Source of the DNA: Thioalkalivibrio sp. K90mix
GTDB taxonomy: Bacteria; Pseudomonadota; Gammaproteobacteria; Ectothiorhodospirales; Ectothiorhodospiraceae
NCBI RefSeq assembly: GCF_000025545.1
Contig: NC_013889.1
Coordinates: 2,225,501 to 2,289,500 of the forward strand
Direction: 5' to 3'
Length of the DNA: 64,000 bases
The position numbers were made by a program, and so were the translations under genes. Positions 1 to 8,825 of this stretch are shown here, in pieces (the first letter of the stretch is position 1; every line of letters begins with the position of its first letter). Under the pieces are notes generated by a model. That model did no database searches and was not told the DNA's origin. It was given only the letters and a program-made list of their open reading frames with translations.

Positions 1-328
1 CGGCGCGTGCGCCCGACGGGTGGACATAGGTGACGACCGGCACATCCGACTGCAGGATGTTGCGGATAATGCTGCGCATGCTGGAATCGAGCCCGCCGGG
101 CGTATCCAGCATCAGCACCATCACCTCCGCATCGTCGGCCTCCGCACGCTCGATACCGCGGCGAATGTAATCTCCAGTAGCCGGCCCAATGGCATCCTCT
201 ACGGTCAGCACCAGGGCGTGCCGTTGTCCGGTTTCCGCCAGTGTGGACACCGCCAGCCAGCCGGCCCCCAGCAGCAGGAACGCCAGCCAGATTGCGGTTC
301 GCCAGACGCGCATGCCGCCTCGCTTCAT
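1..328 (-). CDS. NfeD-family membrane-bound ClpP-class serine protease, 5' part only
   Basis: The first 109 codons of a gene that runs off the window start. The frame is open from ATG at 328 to base 1. It begins with a basic stretch and a hydrophobic signal/anchor (residues about 8-30, ending near STLAETG), then HALVLTVEDAIGPATGDYI, VMVLMLDTPGGLDSSM and PVVTYVHPSGARA. These match the crotonase-like ClpP-class domain of NfeD proteins, which act at the membrane and usually pair with a slipin/stomatin gene. The catalytic serine should lie just past the window edge. The start is supported by GAGAGGA about six bases upstream of ATG; an in-frame ATG at 313 is the alternative. It diverges from mobA, with a 110 bp gap. 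Confidence 0.85.
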   Translation of the reverse strand, partial: MKRGGMRVWRTAIWLAFLLLGAGWLAVSTLAETGQRHALVLTVEDAIGPATGDYIRRGIERAEADDAEVMVLMLDTPGGLDSSMRSIIRNILQSDVPVVTYVHPSGARA

Positions 329-438
329 GGGCTTCCTCTCCCGTCGGTCCTGTTTCGTCGTACACTCGGCAACGCTTCACCCGGTACGTGCCCCCACCCT
401 AAACCATAGGCTATTGCGCCGCTGATTCCCCAATCCCG

Positions 439-1032
439 ATGTCCGCATCCCCCACGAACAAGGCAATGCATCCGCCGCTTGGCCTGGTTCTGGCCGGCGG
501 ACAGGGTCGGCGCATGGGCGGGCGCAACAAGGGCTGGGTGGAGTATCGGGGCCGCCCGCTGGTGGAACAGGTGATCGAACGTCTCGCGCCGCAAGTGGAC
601 TCCATCGTGATCAGCGCCAACACCGATATCGACCGTTATCGCGCGCTAGGGTTTCCCTGTCTGCCGGATACCCGTCCGGACTACCCGGGACCGCTGGCCG
701 GGATCGCCGCGGCATGGGCGCACTACCCCGGACACACCCTGCTCAGTGTCCCGGTGGATGCCCCGCACCTGCCGCTCGACCTGTCCGAACGACTGGGTCA
801 GGCGCTGGACACCGGTGACGCCCCGGCCGCGATCGCCCACGACGGCGAACGGCTGCAACCGCTATTCGCCCTGCTCAGACCCGACCTGGCCGCGCGCCTG
901 GAGACGGATCTCGCACATGGCCCACTCGCAGTTGGCCGCTGGTTTCGCGATATCGGCGCCACGGTGGTCGACTTCTCCGACCAGCCCGGCGCCTTCGCCA
1001 ACCTGAATACGCCCGAGGACCTGGTCGGCTGA
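439..1032 (+). CDS. mobA: Molybdenum cofactor guanylyltransferase MobA
   Basis: Transfers GMP from GTP to molybdopterin to make the MGD form of the molybdenum cofactor used by DMSO-reductase-family enzymes; cytoplasmic. The protein is 197 aa, usual for the family. The nucleotide-binding signature LAGGQGRRMGGRNKG is at residues 18-32, YPGPLAGI at 82-89, and the metal/nucleotide acidic site VPVDAPHLP has D107. The start is uncertain: ATG at 439 has no clear ribosome site, while an in-frame ATG at 466 has AAGG just upstream and would begin right before the conserved core. It is followed by mobB and moeA on the same strand, a compact Mo-cofactor cluster. Confidence 0.95.
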   Translation: MSASPTNKAMHPPLGLVLAGGQGRRMGGRNKGWVEYRGRPLVEQVIERLAPQVDSIVISANTDIDRYRALGFPCLPDTRPDYPGPLAGIAAAWAHYPGHTLLSVPVDAPHLPLDLSERLGQALDTGDAPAAIAHDGERLQPLFALLRPDLAARLETDLAHGPLAVGRWFRDIGATVVDFSDQPGAFANLNTPEDLVG

Positions 1033-1096
1033 ACACCCCCTCCCGCTGCCGCCGGTTATCGCTATACTCGGGCGTGCATAACGCAAGCCAACGACC

Positions 1097-1633
1097 ATGA
1101 CGCCACACCCGTTCAATCTGCCGCGCATCGGCTTTGCCGCCTGGAGCGGCAGCGGCAAGACGACCCTGCTCAAGGCGGTAATCCCCGCCCTGCGCGCCCG
1201 TGGCCAGCGCCCGGCCGTGATCAAGCATGCCCATCACGCCTTCGACGTAGACACCCCCGGCAAGGACAGTTACGAGCTGCGCCATGCCGGCGCGGACCAG
1301 ATGCTGGTCGCCTCCTGCCGGCGCTACGCCCTGATGGTGGAGACCCCGGAGACCGACGATGGCCGCGTACCGGACCTGGACATGCTCTGCTCGCGCCTGG
1401 ACCCGGAGCGCGCGGACCTGATCCTGGTCGAGGGCTTCAAGCAGGCCGACCTGCCGAAGATCGAGGTCCACCGCCCAGCCGTCGGCAAGCCCCCGCTGTA
1501 CCCGGAGATCCCCGGCGTGATCGCGGTCGCGACCGATGCCGCCGAGCTGGACTTTGACGGCCCCCTGCTGCCGGTCAACGACCCCGATGCGGTCGCGCGC
1601 TTCATCATCGACTATTGCAACCTGAACCCCTGA
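1097..1633 (+). CDS. mobB: Molybdopterin-guanine dinucleotide biosynthesis adaptor MobB
   Basis: GTP-binding P-loop protein that assists MobA/MoeA in cofactor maturation. The 178 aa protein has a Walker A loop WSGSGKTTL (residues 16-24), the family stretch KHAHHAFDVDTPGKDSYELR, and the switch-like LILVEGFK. The length is normal for a stand-alone MobB. It sits 64 bp after mobA and 19 bp before moeA. A weak -10-like TATACT (1063-1068) lies in the mobA-mobB gap, so a second promoter is possible but unproven. Confidence 0.95.
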   Translation: MTPHPFNLPRIGFAAWSGSGKTTLLKAVIPALRARGQRPAVIKHAHHAFDVDTPGKDSYELRHAGADQMLVASCRRYALMVETPETDDGRVPDLDMLCSRLDPERADLILVEGFKQADLPKIEVHRPAVGKPPLYPEIPGVIAVATDAAELDFDGPLLPVNDPDAVARFIIDYCNLNP

Positions 1634-1652
1634 CCCGGAGACGCCGAGCGCC

Positions 1653-2897
1653 ATGTCCGTGCCCAGCTGCGATGAGTTCGACCCCAACGCCCTGACCCTG
1701 GAACAGGCACGCGCGGCCATCCTGCAGGCCTGCGATGCACTGACCGAATCCGAGACCGTACCGCTGGAATCCGCGCTGGGGCGTACCCTGGCCGAGCCGG
1801 TCGCCGCCCGCATCGACGTCCCGCCGGCCGCCGTCTCCGCGATGGATGGCTATGCCCTGCGCGCCGACGATGCCGTCGCGGGCCGCGAGCTAATGCTGGC
1901 CGGGACCTCGGCCGCCGGGCATCCCTGGGATGGCCGCGTGGAACCGGGCCAGTGTGTGCGCATCCTGACCGGTGCCGTGGTCCCGGACGGCGCCGATGTC
2001 GTAATCATGCAAGAACAGGTCGAGCGCGTCGGCGCGGCCGGGATCCGCCTGAACAACGGCGGCCTGGCGCCCGGGCACAACATCCGCGGCCCGGGCAGCG
2101 ACACCGCCAGCGGTACCGCTCTGTTCGACAAGGGGCAGGTCATTGGCGCCGCCGAGATCGGCGTACTGGCCAGCCAGGGGATCGCCGAACTGCGAGTGCT
2201 GCGCAAGCCGCGGGTCGCATTCTTCTCCACCGGCGACGAGCTGGTACCGCTGGGCGAGCCGCTGGGCCCGGGCCAGATCCACGACTCCAACCGCCACACG
2301 CTGCGCGCGCTGCTCGCCGCCTATCCGGTCGAGGCACTCGACTACGGCGTGATCCGCGATACCGAGGCCGCGGTGCGCGAGGCGCTGGAGCGCGCCGGAC
2401 AGGAGGCGGACCTGATCATCACCACCGGCGGGGTCTCGGTGGGCGATGCCGACCACGTGACCCGCGTGCTGCAGGCCTCGGGCCAGGTCGGCTTCTGGAA
2501 GATCGCGATCAAGCCCGGCCGTCCGCTGGCCTTTGGCCGTTTCGGCAATGCCCACTTCCTGGGTCTGCCGGGCAACCCGGTCGCGGTGATGACCACCTTC
2601 GCCCTGCTGGTACGCCCCGCCCTGCAGGCCCTGTCCGGACGCGACACCACACCGCCGCAGACCATCAGCGCGCGTCTGGTGGAGGACCTGCACAAGACCC
2701 CCGGGCGCAAGGACTTCCAGCGGGCAGTGCTCGCCACCGACGATCGTGGATGGACCGTGCGCTCGGCCGGTGGCCAGAGTTCGCATCAGCTGCGCGCAAT
2801 GAGCGAGGCCAATGCCTACATCGTGCTGCCACGCGAATCCGACGGGGCGCGCGTGGGTGAATGGGTGGAGGTGCTCCCGTTCCGGGAGATTTTCTGA
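1653..2897 (+). CDS. moeA: Molybdopterin molybdenumtransferase MoeA
   Basis: Inserts molybdate into adenylylated molybdopterin, the step before MobA. The 414 aa protein shows the standard domain order: N-terminal dimer region with VSAMDGYAL, the MoaB/Mog-like domain with FFSTGDEL, GQIHDSNRHTL and TTGGVSVGDADH, then GLPGNPVAV and the C-terminal beta domain. All family motifs are intact. It closes the mobA-mobB-moeA cluster. The PilZ gene converges on it; the 49 bp between them hold only a weak GC stem and no clear U-tract terminator. Confidence 0.96.
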   Translation: MSVPSCDEFDPNALTLEQARAAILQACDALTESETVPLESALGRTLAEPVAARIDVPPAAVSAMDGYALRADDAVAGRELMLAGTSAAGHPWDGRVEPGQCVRILTGAVVPDGADVVIMQEQVERVGAAGIRLNNGGLAPGHNIRGPGSDTASGTALFDKGQVIGAAEIGVLASQGIAELRVLRKPRVAFFSTGDELVPLGEPLGPGQIHDSNRHTLRALLAAYPVEALDYGVIRDTEAAVREALERAGQEADLIITTGGVSVGDADHVTRVLQASGQVGFWKIAIKPGRPLAFGRFGNAHFLGLPGNPVAVMTTFALLVRPALQALSGRDTTPPQTISARLVEDLHKTPGRKDFQRAVLATDDRGWTVRSAGGQSSHQLRAMSEANAYIVLPRESDGARVGEWVEVLPFREIF

Positions 2898-2946
2898 TCA
2901 CCCCCTCCATCGGGGATGCCAACAGGGTCCCCCTTTGAAAGCAGGC

Positions 2947-3312
2947 TTATTCGCGAGGCGGGGCGGACTCGGCCATCGCGGCAAACTCCCGCTCCAGCAA
3001 GGCCTCATCGCCCAGATTGAGCTCGACCAGGCGGCGCAGGTGCGTCGCCGATTCCAGCGGCATCGCCTCGATCTCGAGCCCCAGCCACAGACCCTCCTGC
3101 CAGCGCACGCGCCCCTCGAAGGTGATGCGCGCCTCCTCGGACAACGGGATATCCAGCGTCACCAAGGCGTCCAGCTCGACCGCCGGAATCCGGGATCCCT
3201 CGACCAGCACACCGCGCAGCGAGATATCCTCGACACGCACGGGACACTCCCCGTTCGCATGGATCAGGGTGGCCGGAAACTCCAGAGGGATACGTTGAAA
3301 CCGTCGCTGCAT
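2947..3312 (-). CDS. Single-domain PilZ protein (predicted c-di-GMP receptor)
   Basis: A 121 aa protein that is essentially one PilZ domain. Both c-di-GMP binding motifs are present: RRFQR at residues 3-7 (RxxxR type) and DISLRG at 29-34 (D/NxSxxG). A beta-barrel follows, then a C-terminal helix rich in acidic residues and Leu. No output domain is fused, so it probably works by binding a partner, which cannot be named from the context. The RDD gene is divergent with a 62 bp gap. The ATG at 3312 leaves only two residues before the first motif, which is usual for small PilZ proteins. Confidence 0.85.
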   Translation of the reverse strand: MQRRFQRIPLEFPATLIHANGECPVRVEDISLRGVLVEGSRIPAVELDALVTLDIPLSEEARITFEGRVRWQEGLWLGLEIEAMPLESATHLRRLVELNLGDEALLEREFAAMAESAPPRE

Positions 3313-3374
3313 ACAGGAAGACTACGCGCTCCTTGCCCGTTCCACCAACCCGTGCCCCGAGCCCGACCCTGCCC

Positions 3375-3911
3375 ATGAGCCAAGACCCGAATAACATTGA
3401 AGGCCTTCCCGCCGGCCTGCTGCGCCGCTTCGGCGCGATCCTCTACGACGCCCTGCTGCTGATCGCGATCTGGATGGTGCTGGGCATGATCGTGGTGGCG
3501 CTGGGCAACCTGACCGGCTGGTATTCCACCCGCGCGCATTTCATCGCCAATCTGTTCGTCGGCTGGGCCTTCTTTTTCTGGTTCTGGACGCGCACCGGGC
3601 AGACCCTGGGCCTGCAAACCTGGAACATCCAGCTGCGCACCGAGCATGGCCAGCCGGTCAACGCCTGGCAGGCCACGCTGCGCTATCTGGTCGCCGCCGC
3701 GCAGTGGCTGGTGGTGCTGATGGCGATCTGGGCGGTGCGCGAACACGGCGCCGTGGCGACCGTAGCGGTTACCGCCGCGGCAATCTTCGCGCTGGGGCTG
3801 TCGCAATTCCATCCGCGGCGCTGGATGCTGCACGACTGGCTGTCCGGTACCGAGCTGGTACGCATTCCGGGCCTGGCCAAGCCGCGCTGGAAAAAGGACA
3901 AGGCGGCCTGA
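3375..3911 (+). CDS. RDD-family integral membrane protein
   Basis: A 178 aa RDD-domain protein with about four hydrophobic segments: residues about 18-42, 56-75, 97-118 and 124-140. The conserved Arg-Arg-x-x-A-x-x-x-D pattern is seen in LRRFGAILYDALLL, and the GQTLGLQTWNIQL stretch between segments is typical of the family. Its molecular function is not established; members are usually described as possible transport or ion-related proteins. The ATG at 3375 was chosen because it directly precedes the family N-terminus; no Shine-Dalgarno is visible. It converges with the SGNH hydrolase gene. The 42 bp gap contains a 14 bp GC palindrome (3924-3937) with few T residues after it. Confidence 0.85.
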   Translation: MSQDPNNIEGLPAGLLRRFGAILYDALLLIAIWMVLGMIVVALGNLTGWYSTRAHFIANLFVGWAFFFWFWTRTGQTLGLQTWNIQLRTEHGQPVNAWQATLRYLVAAAQWLVVLMAIWAVREHGAVATVAVTAAAIFALGLSQFHPRRWMLHDWLSGTELVRIPGLAKPRWKKDKAA

Positions 3912-3953
3912 ACCGACGCCGCCTCCGGCGCCGGAGCCCGCAGGGTTCTTGCA

Positions 3954-4610
3954 TCAGGGGGCAAGCCACAGGCCGAGCTCCTCCAGCCCGTCGGCGATTT
4001 GTTCCGCCATTTGCTGATAGCCGGCCGCATTCGGATGGATGCGGTCGGCGCGCAGATCGCGGCTCGACAGGACATCCGAGAGCACTGCGCCGATCAGCGG
4101 GACACCCTCTTCGCGCGCCAGCTCGCCATAGAGGCCGTCGTCGCGCAGGCGCCCCGTCGCGGCCGCAAAGGCCGAGGCCGACGGCACGCCAAGCAACAGG
4201 GGCTGGGCGCCATGCTCGCGCACCTCGTGGATCAGGGCCCGCAGGTCTTCCTTGACCGCCGAGGCGGCGCGCTGACGCAGAAAGTCATTACCGCCCAGAC
4301 CGATGATCACGAGATCCGGATCATGCTCGCGCAGGCTGCGACCCAGCCGAGTACGCGCCGTATCGGCGCGATCGCCCGGCACGCCCTCGTTCACCACCTG
4401 CCAGCCCGTGATCTCGGACAGCCGCGCCGGAAAATCCTCCCCGCGCGAGGCGCCGGTGCCGTGGGTCACGCTGTCCCCGAACGCCAGCACGGTCGCCGAG
4501 CGAGGCAGCGGCTCCAGGTCACCGGGGCCGCTGCCGCCACAACCGGCGAGCAGGGCCAGCAGCCCCGCCAGACCGCCCGCGAGAAATATCCGCCGCGAAG
4601 AAACGATCAT
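3954..4610 (-). CDS. SGNH-hydrolase lipoprotein, arylesterase/TesA-like
   Basis: A 218 aa esterase of the TesA/arylesterase group, predicted to be lipid-anchored. The signal sequence ends in the lipobox LAGC (C24). The four SGNH blocks are present: GDSVTHG (nucleophile S47), VNEGVPGD (block II Gly), GLGGNDF (N108) and DRIHPNAAGY (D189/H192). Such enzymes hydrolyse acyl esters or thioesters; the true substrate is unknown. The start overlaps the lptG stop as ATGA, so it is the last, translationally coupled gene of lptF-lptG. That placement suggests a link to outer-membrane lipid handling, which is inference only. Confidence 0.9.
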   Translation of the reverse strand: MIVSSRRIFLAGGLAGLLALLAGCGGSGPGDLEPLPRSATVLAFGDSVTHGTGASRGEDFPARLSEITGWQVVNEGVPGDRADTARTRLGRSLREHDPDLVIIGLGGNDFLRQRAASAVKEDLRALIHEVREHGAQPLLLGVPSASAFAAATGRLRDDGLYGELAREEGVPLIGAVLSDVLSSRDLRADRIHPNAAGYQQMAEQIADGLEELGLWLAP

Positions 4611-5680
4611 GTCCGCACCGCCATGCGTCGCAGCGCGAACAGCGCGATGGCCAGGAACAGCAGCACCGGCAGGCAGGCCGCCAGCAACGGTGGCAGGTTG
4701 TACACCAGCCCCAGGTGGGTGATGGCCCGCATCACGATCACGAACGAAACCCCGATCGCGATCCCGATGAACAGGCGCTGGCCGGCGCCGCCCTCGCGCT
4801 GCGACCCGAACAGAAACGGGATCGCCAGCAGCAGCATCACGAAGGTGCTCGCCGGCAGGGTGAAGCGCTGCCAGAAGGCGACCTCGTACGGGGCCGCATC
4901 CAGCTGGTTCTCGCGCAGGTAGTCGATGTAGCGAGACAGGTCGAGCGCAGCCATCTGGCTCGGCTCGACCACCAGCACGTCGAAATACTCGGGCGCGATC
5001 AGGCGGTCGATCGTCTCCTCCGCGCGATGCTCGGCGACCACGCGGTCATGCGACAGGAGCGAACGCTCCACGTCTTCCAGGCGCCAGTCACCATCGACAA
5101 ACCGGGCCCGTGCCGCACGGGTAATCCAGCTCGGCTCGCGGTCACCGGTGAACTCGATGATGCGCACACCCACGAGCTGATTCCCGGCCAGCACCGACTC
5201 GGCGTGGATCATCCGCTGCCCATCGCGCGCCCAAAGCCCCATGGAGCCCACACTGATTTCCTCGTCGAAGGCCGAGGCCTTCAGCGCCTGGGCGCGCGTC
5301 TCCGAGGCCGGGGCAAAGAATTCGCCGATAATCAGCATCACCATCACCACCACCAGCCCCGCCTGCAGCACCCAGACGATAAACCGACCCAGCGTCATGC
5401 CGGCCGCCCGCATCGCCGTCAACTCGCTGTTGGCCGCGAGGTTGCCCAGCCACAACAACCCGCCGACCAGAGCGGCCGGAGGCAGCATCTCGTACATCCG
5501 CCGCGGCAGGGTCAGCGCCACGTAGAGCATGGCCTCGGTGACCCCGTAGTTGCCGGCCCCGGTGTCGCGCAGCTCGTCGATCATCGCGAACACCGCATCC
5601 AGCGCGACCAGCAGCACAACGGCCAGTGTGGTGCCGATCAGCACCTGGCGGATGACATAGCGCCCCAGCACGGTAGTCAT
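4607..5680 (-). CDS. lptG: LPS export ABC transporter permease LptG
   Basis: Inner-membrane permease that with LptF and the LptB ATPase extracts lipopolysaccharide and feeds the Lpt bridge. The 357 aa length matches the family. There are three N-terminal membrane segments, a periplasmic beta-jellyroll (about residues 130-265) and three C-terminal segments. The family stretch ELTAMRAAGMTLGRF marks the coupling region to LptB. The start at 5680 follows GAGGGG and overlaps the lptF stop as ATGA. A much longer in-frame ORF extends upstream but only reads through lptF in another frame. Confidence 0.96.
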   Translation of the reverse strand: MTTVLGRYVIRQVLIGTTLAVVLLVALDAVFAMIDELRDTGAGNYGVTEAMLYVALTLPRRMYEMLPPAALVGGLLWLGNLAANSELTAMRAAGMTLGRFIVWVLQAGLVVVMVMLIIGEFFAPASETRAQALKASAFDEEISVGSMGLWARDGQRMIHAESVLAGNQLVGVRIIEFTGDREPSWITRAARARFVDGDWRLEDVERSLLSHDRVVAEHRAEETIDRLIAPEYFDVLVVEPSQMAALDLSRYIDYLRENQLDAAPYEVAFWQRFTLPASTFVMLLLAIPFLFGSQREGGAGQRLFIGIAIGVSFVIVMRAITHLGLVYNLPPLLAACLPVLLFLAIALFALRRMAVRT

Positions 5681-6792
5681 GAGGCCCCTCCACCGTCCTG
5701 CAACCGGGGCGTAGCCGGGCGCAGTCGCAACAGGCCCTTGTGCCAGGCCAGCACGACCCACAGCACCAGCATCAGGCCATGGGCCCACCACAGCCCGAGG
5801 GCCAGCGGCGTGCGTCCGTCGGCCAGCTGTCCCTGCCCGAGGATCAGAAAGTTCGCATACAGCACGTACACACCGATCGCGGCCGGGATGCGTGCATAGC
5901 GTCCAGTGCGTGGCGGCACCTGCGCCAGCGGCAGCGCGAGCAACGCCAGCACCAGGATTGAAAGCGGCATGGCCAGACGCCATTCCAGCTCGGCGCGCGC
6001 CTCGGGATCGTCGCGCTGCGCCCACAGCGCGGGGGTCGGCTGCGCATTCAGACTGGCGCGGCGCGTACCGGGGTCGGGCTCGGTGATCTGGGTACGCAGG
6101 CGTTCAAACTCCAGCATGCGAAAACTCGCGGTACCGGGCTCGCCGACGTAGCGGTAGCCGTTCTCCAGCAGCAGGAACCCGCTGCCCTCGGCGCCGGGAT
6201 CGGGCACCGCACGCTCGGCCACGGTGATCTGCGCCTCGCCGTCCACCTCGCGGTAGATAAAGACCTCCAGCAGGGCCTCGCGATCCGCGCTCATGCGCTC
6301 GGCGAAAAAGACCTGATCGCCCACGCGAGAACGCAGGAACCGCCCCGGGGCGATCCCCACCAGGTCGGAGCGCTGTTCGGCCAGGTCGCGCAGCTGGTCA
6401 ATCTGCGCCTCGGTACGGGGCACGACCATGGTCATCAGCACCAGCAGCAGGATCGCGGCCGGGGCGGCGACCCAGAACAGTGCACGGTACAGCGCGGCGA
6501 ACGACATCCCGCTGGCCTGCAACGCGGTCATCTCGCTGTCACGCTGCATGCGCCCGAACACCAGCATGAACGCCAGAAACAGCGCCACCGGCCAGAGAAA
6601 GACGATGCCCTTGAACGCCCCGAACGCGACCATGCCGGGGAGGAAGTCGACCGGCAGTCTGCCCTCGGCGACGTCGCGCAGCACCCGCGCCAGCACACCG
6701 CCGATAATGACCAGCAGCAACACCACGCTCACCGCGGCCTGGGTCAGCCACAGCTCGCGGGCGATGAAGCGCTCGGCGCGCCGCAGGATCAC
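5677..6792 (-). CDS. lptF: LPS export ABC transporter permease LptF
   Basis: Partner permease of LptG in the LptB2FG extractor. It shares the architecture: three transmembrane segments, periplasmic jellyroll, three transmembrane segments. The coupling motif DSEMTALQASGMSF is intact. A GTG at 6792 is preferred (371 aa), because translation then begins ILRRAERFIAREL like other LptF proteins. A GTG at 6837 would add 15 residues without a ribosome site. It diverges from pepA, an arrangement also found in enterobacteria and pseudomonads, so both promoters lie in the 88 bp gap. Confidence 0.94.
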   Translation of the reverse strand: MILRRAERFIARELWLTQAAVSVVLLLVIIGGVLARVLRDVAEGRLPVDFLPGMVAFGAFKGIVFLWPVALFLAFMLVFGRMQRDSEMTALQASGMSFAALYRALFWVAAPAAILLLVLMTMVVPRTEAQIDQLRDLAEQRSDLVGIAPGRFLRSRVGDQVFFAERMSADREALLEVFIYREVDGEAQITVAERAVPDPGAEGSGFLLLENGYRYVGEPGTASFRMLEFERLRTQITEPDPGTRRASLNAQPTPALWAQRDDPEARAELEWRLAMPLSILVLALLALPLAQVPPRTGRYARIPAAIGVYVLYANFLILGQGQLADGRTPLALGLWWAHGLMLVLWVVLAWHKGLLRLRPATPRLQDGGGAS

Positions 6793-6880
6793 GCGCGCAT
6801 CACCCCGCGTCGGACGCGACGCGTGGTCGGGCGCCACTCGGCGCTGGTAACATGCTCGGACTCATTTTCGGGAGGCATTC

Positions 6881-8359
6881 ATGCAATTCTCCGTCACCAC
6901 CTCGACCCTCGACAAACCCCGCGCCGGCATCCGCGCCGCCGGGATTAATCACAAGCGCAAGCCGGCCGCGGGTGCCACGGCGCTGGATGCCGCGCGCGAC
7001 GGCGAGATCACCGCCCTGCTGAAGGCCGGCGAGATGGATGGCGAGGCCGGCAGCCGGCTGCTGCTCCCCGGCAGTGGAAGCAAGGGTAGCGCACTCCTGA
7101 TCGGCCTGGGCGCGAAAAAGGACTTCGACGCCCGCGCCGCGCGCAAGGCGGCGCAAACCCTGGCGAGCGCGCTGGTCGAACGCCCGGCCACCAGCGCGGC
7201 GATCGCGGTCGCGGACTTCCAGCCGCGCGGCAAGGACATCGCCTGGGTGGTGCACACCCTGGTCGCGGCGATCTCGGACGCCGCCTACCGCTTCACCCCG
7301 TTCAAGGGCAAGGAGAAGACGACCCCGGTGAAGCTGGACAAGATCCAGCTATGCGTGGAACGCAAGGATGCCGAGTCCGCCAAGAACGCCTGCACCGAGG
7401 CCGCGGCCATCGCCACCGGCGTAAACCGCGCGAAGGACCTGGGCAACACCCCGCCGAATGTCTGCTACCCGGAGAGTCTGGCCGAGACCGCACGCGAGAT
7501 GGCCAAGCAGCACAAGACACTGAAGGCCACAGTGCTGGACGAGAAGGACCTGGAGAAGCTCGGGGCCGGGGCCATCCTGGCGGTAGGCAAGGGTTCCGAG
7601 CGCCCGCCGCGCTTGATCGCGATGGAGTACTCCGGCGGCAAGAAGGGCGACGCCCCGGTGGTGCTGGTCGGCAAGGGCATCACCTTCGACACCGGCGGCA
7701 TCTCGCTGAAGCCCGGTGCCGAGATGGACGAGATGAAGTACGACATGTGCGGCGCGGCCAGCGTGTTCGGGGTGATCGAGGCCTGCTGCGAGCTGGGGTT
7801 GCCGATCAACGTGGTCGGCGTGGTCACCAGTGCCGAGAACATGCCCGACGGCCGCGCGACGCGCCCCGGCGACATCGTCACCACCCTGTCCGGGCAGACG
7901 GTGGAGATCCTGAACACCGACGCCGAGGGCCGCCTGGTGCTGGCCGATGCACTGACCTGGGTGGAGCGCTACAAGCCGAAGGCGGTGATCGACATCGCCA
8001 CCCTGACTGGCGCCTGCATCGTCGCGCTGGGCCACCAGGGCGCGGCCGTGCTCGGCAACAACGAGCGCCTGGCGAAGGCGCTGCTGGCCGCCGGTGAAGA
8101 GACCGGGGATCGCGGCTGGCAGCTCCCGCTGTGGCCGGAATACCAGGAGCAGTTGAAGAGCAATTTCGCCGACATGGCCAATATCGGCGGGCGCCCGGCC
8201 GGCACCATCACCGCCGCCTGCTTCCTGTCGCGCTATACCGAGGACTACACCTGGGCGCATGTCGACATCGCCGGCGTGGCCTGGAAAAGCGGCAAGGAGA
8301 AGGGCGCGACCGGCCGCCCAGTCCCGATGCTGATGCGCTACCTGCTCGACCAGGCCTGA
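6881..8359 (+). CDS. pepA: Leucyl aminopeptidase PepA (cytosol aminopeptidase, M17)
   Basis: Hexameric two-metal aminopeptidase; in Escherichia coli it also binds DNA in Xer recombination at cer. The 492 aa protein has the metal and catalytic residues K265, D270, K277, D288, D347, E349 and R351, with the M17 signature NTDAEGRL at 346-352. The start is strongly supported by GGGAGG before ATG. A TAACAT -10-like box (6847-6852) lies upstream. The order pepA then holC is conserved in gammaproteobacteria. Confidence 0.97.
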   Translation: MQFSVTTSTLDKPRAGIRAAGINHKRKPAAGATALDAARDGEITALLKAGEMDGEAGSRLLLPGSGSKGSALLIGLGAKKDFDARAARKAAQTLASALVERPATSAAIAVADFQPRGKDIAWVVHTLVAAISDAAYRFTPFKGKEKTTPVKLDKIQLCVERKDAESAKNACTEAAAIATGVNRAKDLGNTPPNVCYPESLAETAREMAKQHKTLKATVLDEKDLEKLGAGAILAVGKGSERPPRLIAMEYSGGKKGDAPVVLVGKGITFDTGGISLKPGAEMDEMKYDMCGAASVFGVIEACCELGLPINVVGVVTSAENMPDGRATRPGDIVTTLSGQTVEILNTDAEGRLVLADALTWVERYKPKAVIDIATLTGACIVALGHQGAAVLGNNERLAKALLAAGEETGDRGWQLPLWPEYQEQLKSNFADMANIGGRPAGTITAACFLSRYTEDYTWAHVDIAGVAWKSGKEKGATGRPVPMLMRYLLDQA

Positions 8360-8375
8360 TCCGGGTCGGGCGCGG

Positions 8376-8795
8376 ATGACCCACGTCAGCTTCTACCTGC
8401 TGCAGGACCCGGCCCCGGAGGCGCGGCTGCGCTTCACCTGCCGCCTGGCGAAAAAGGCCAGCGGCCAGGGGCATCGCGTGCACATCCACACCGGCTCGCC
8501 GGAGCTGACCCGCACCCTGGACGAGTGGCTGTGGACCTTCGAGGACACTACCTTCCTGCCGCACAGCACCGACGTGCGCAACACCGACGTGCCGGTCTCC
8601 CTGCACGAGGCCCATGCCCCTTCGGATCGCTGCGACGTGCTGATCAATCTGGCGGCCGACGTGCCGGAATACTGCGGCCGCTTCGAGCGCGTCGCCGACA
8701 TCGTCGGCGGCGAGGAGTCGGAGCGCGAGGCCGGCCGCGCCCGCTACCGCTACTTCAAGGAACGCGGCTACCCACTGAAGCACCACAACATCTGA
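8376..8795 (+). CDS. holC: DNA polymerase III chi subunit HolC
   Basis: The chi subunit links the clamp loader to SSB at the fork. The 139 aa protein begins MTHVSFYLLQ and has the conserved Trp-containing stretch LDEWLWTFEDTTFLPH, followed by DVLINLA and the C-terminal RYRYFKERGYPLKHHN; all are chi family marks. It starts 16 bp after pepA and is probably co-transcribed. In many relatives valS follows directly. Here the next gene is a convergent methyltransferase, so the holC-valS link has been lost at this locus. Confidence 0.93.
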   Translation: MTHVSFYLLQDPAPEARLRFTCRLAKKASGQGHRVHIHTGSPELTRTLDEWLWTFEDTTFLPHSTDVRNTDVPVSLHEAHAPSDRCDVLINLAADVPEYCGRFERVADIVGGEESEREAGRARYRYFKERGYPLKHHNI

Positions 8796-8825
8796 CACGC
8801 ACCACGCCAGGGAAACACGGACTCT

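Noticed and set aside
3924-3937. GC palindrome between the RDD and SGNH genes as a terminator
   Set aside because: It is only 14 bp with no clear T-run on either side. Termination between these convergent genes is plausible but not supported by this stem.
4607-6025. Longer lptG start reading into lptF
   Set aside because: The extension is an out-of-frame read of lptF with no family similarity. ATG at 5680 has a ribosome site and the ATGA overlap.
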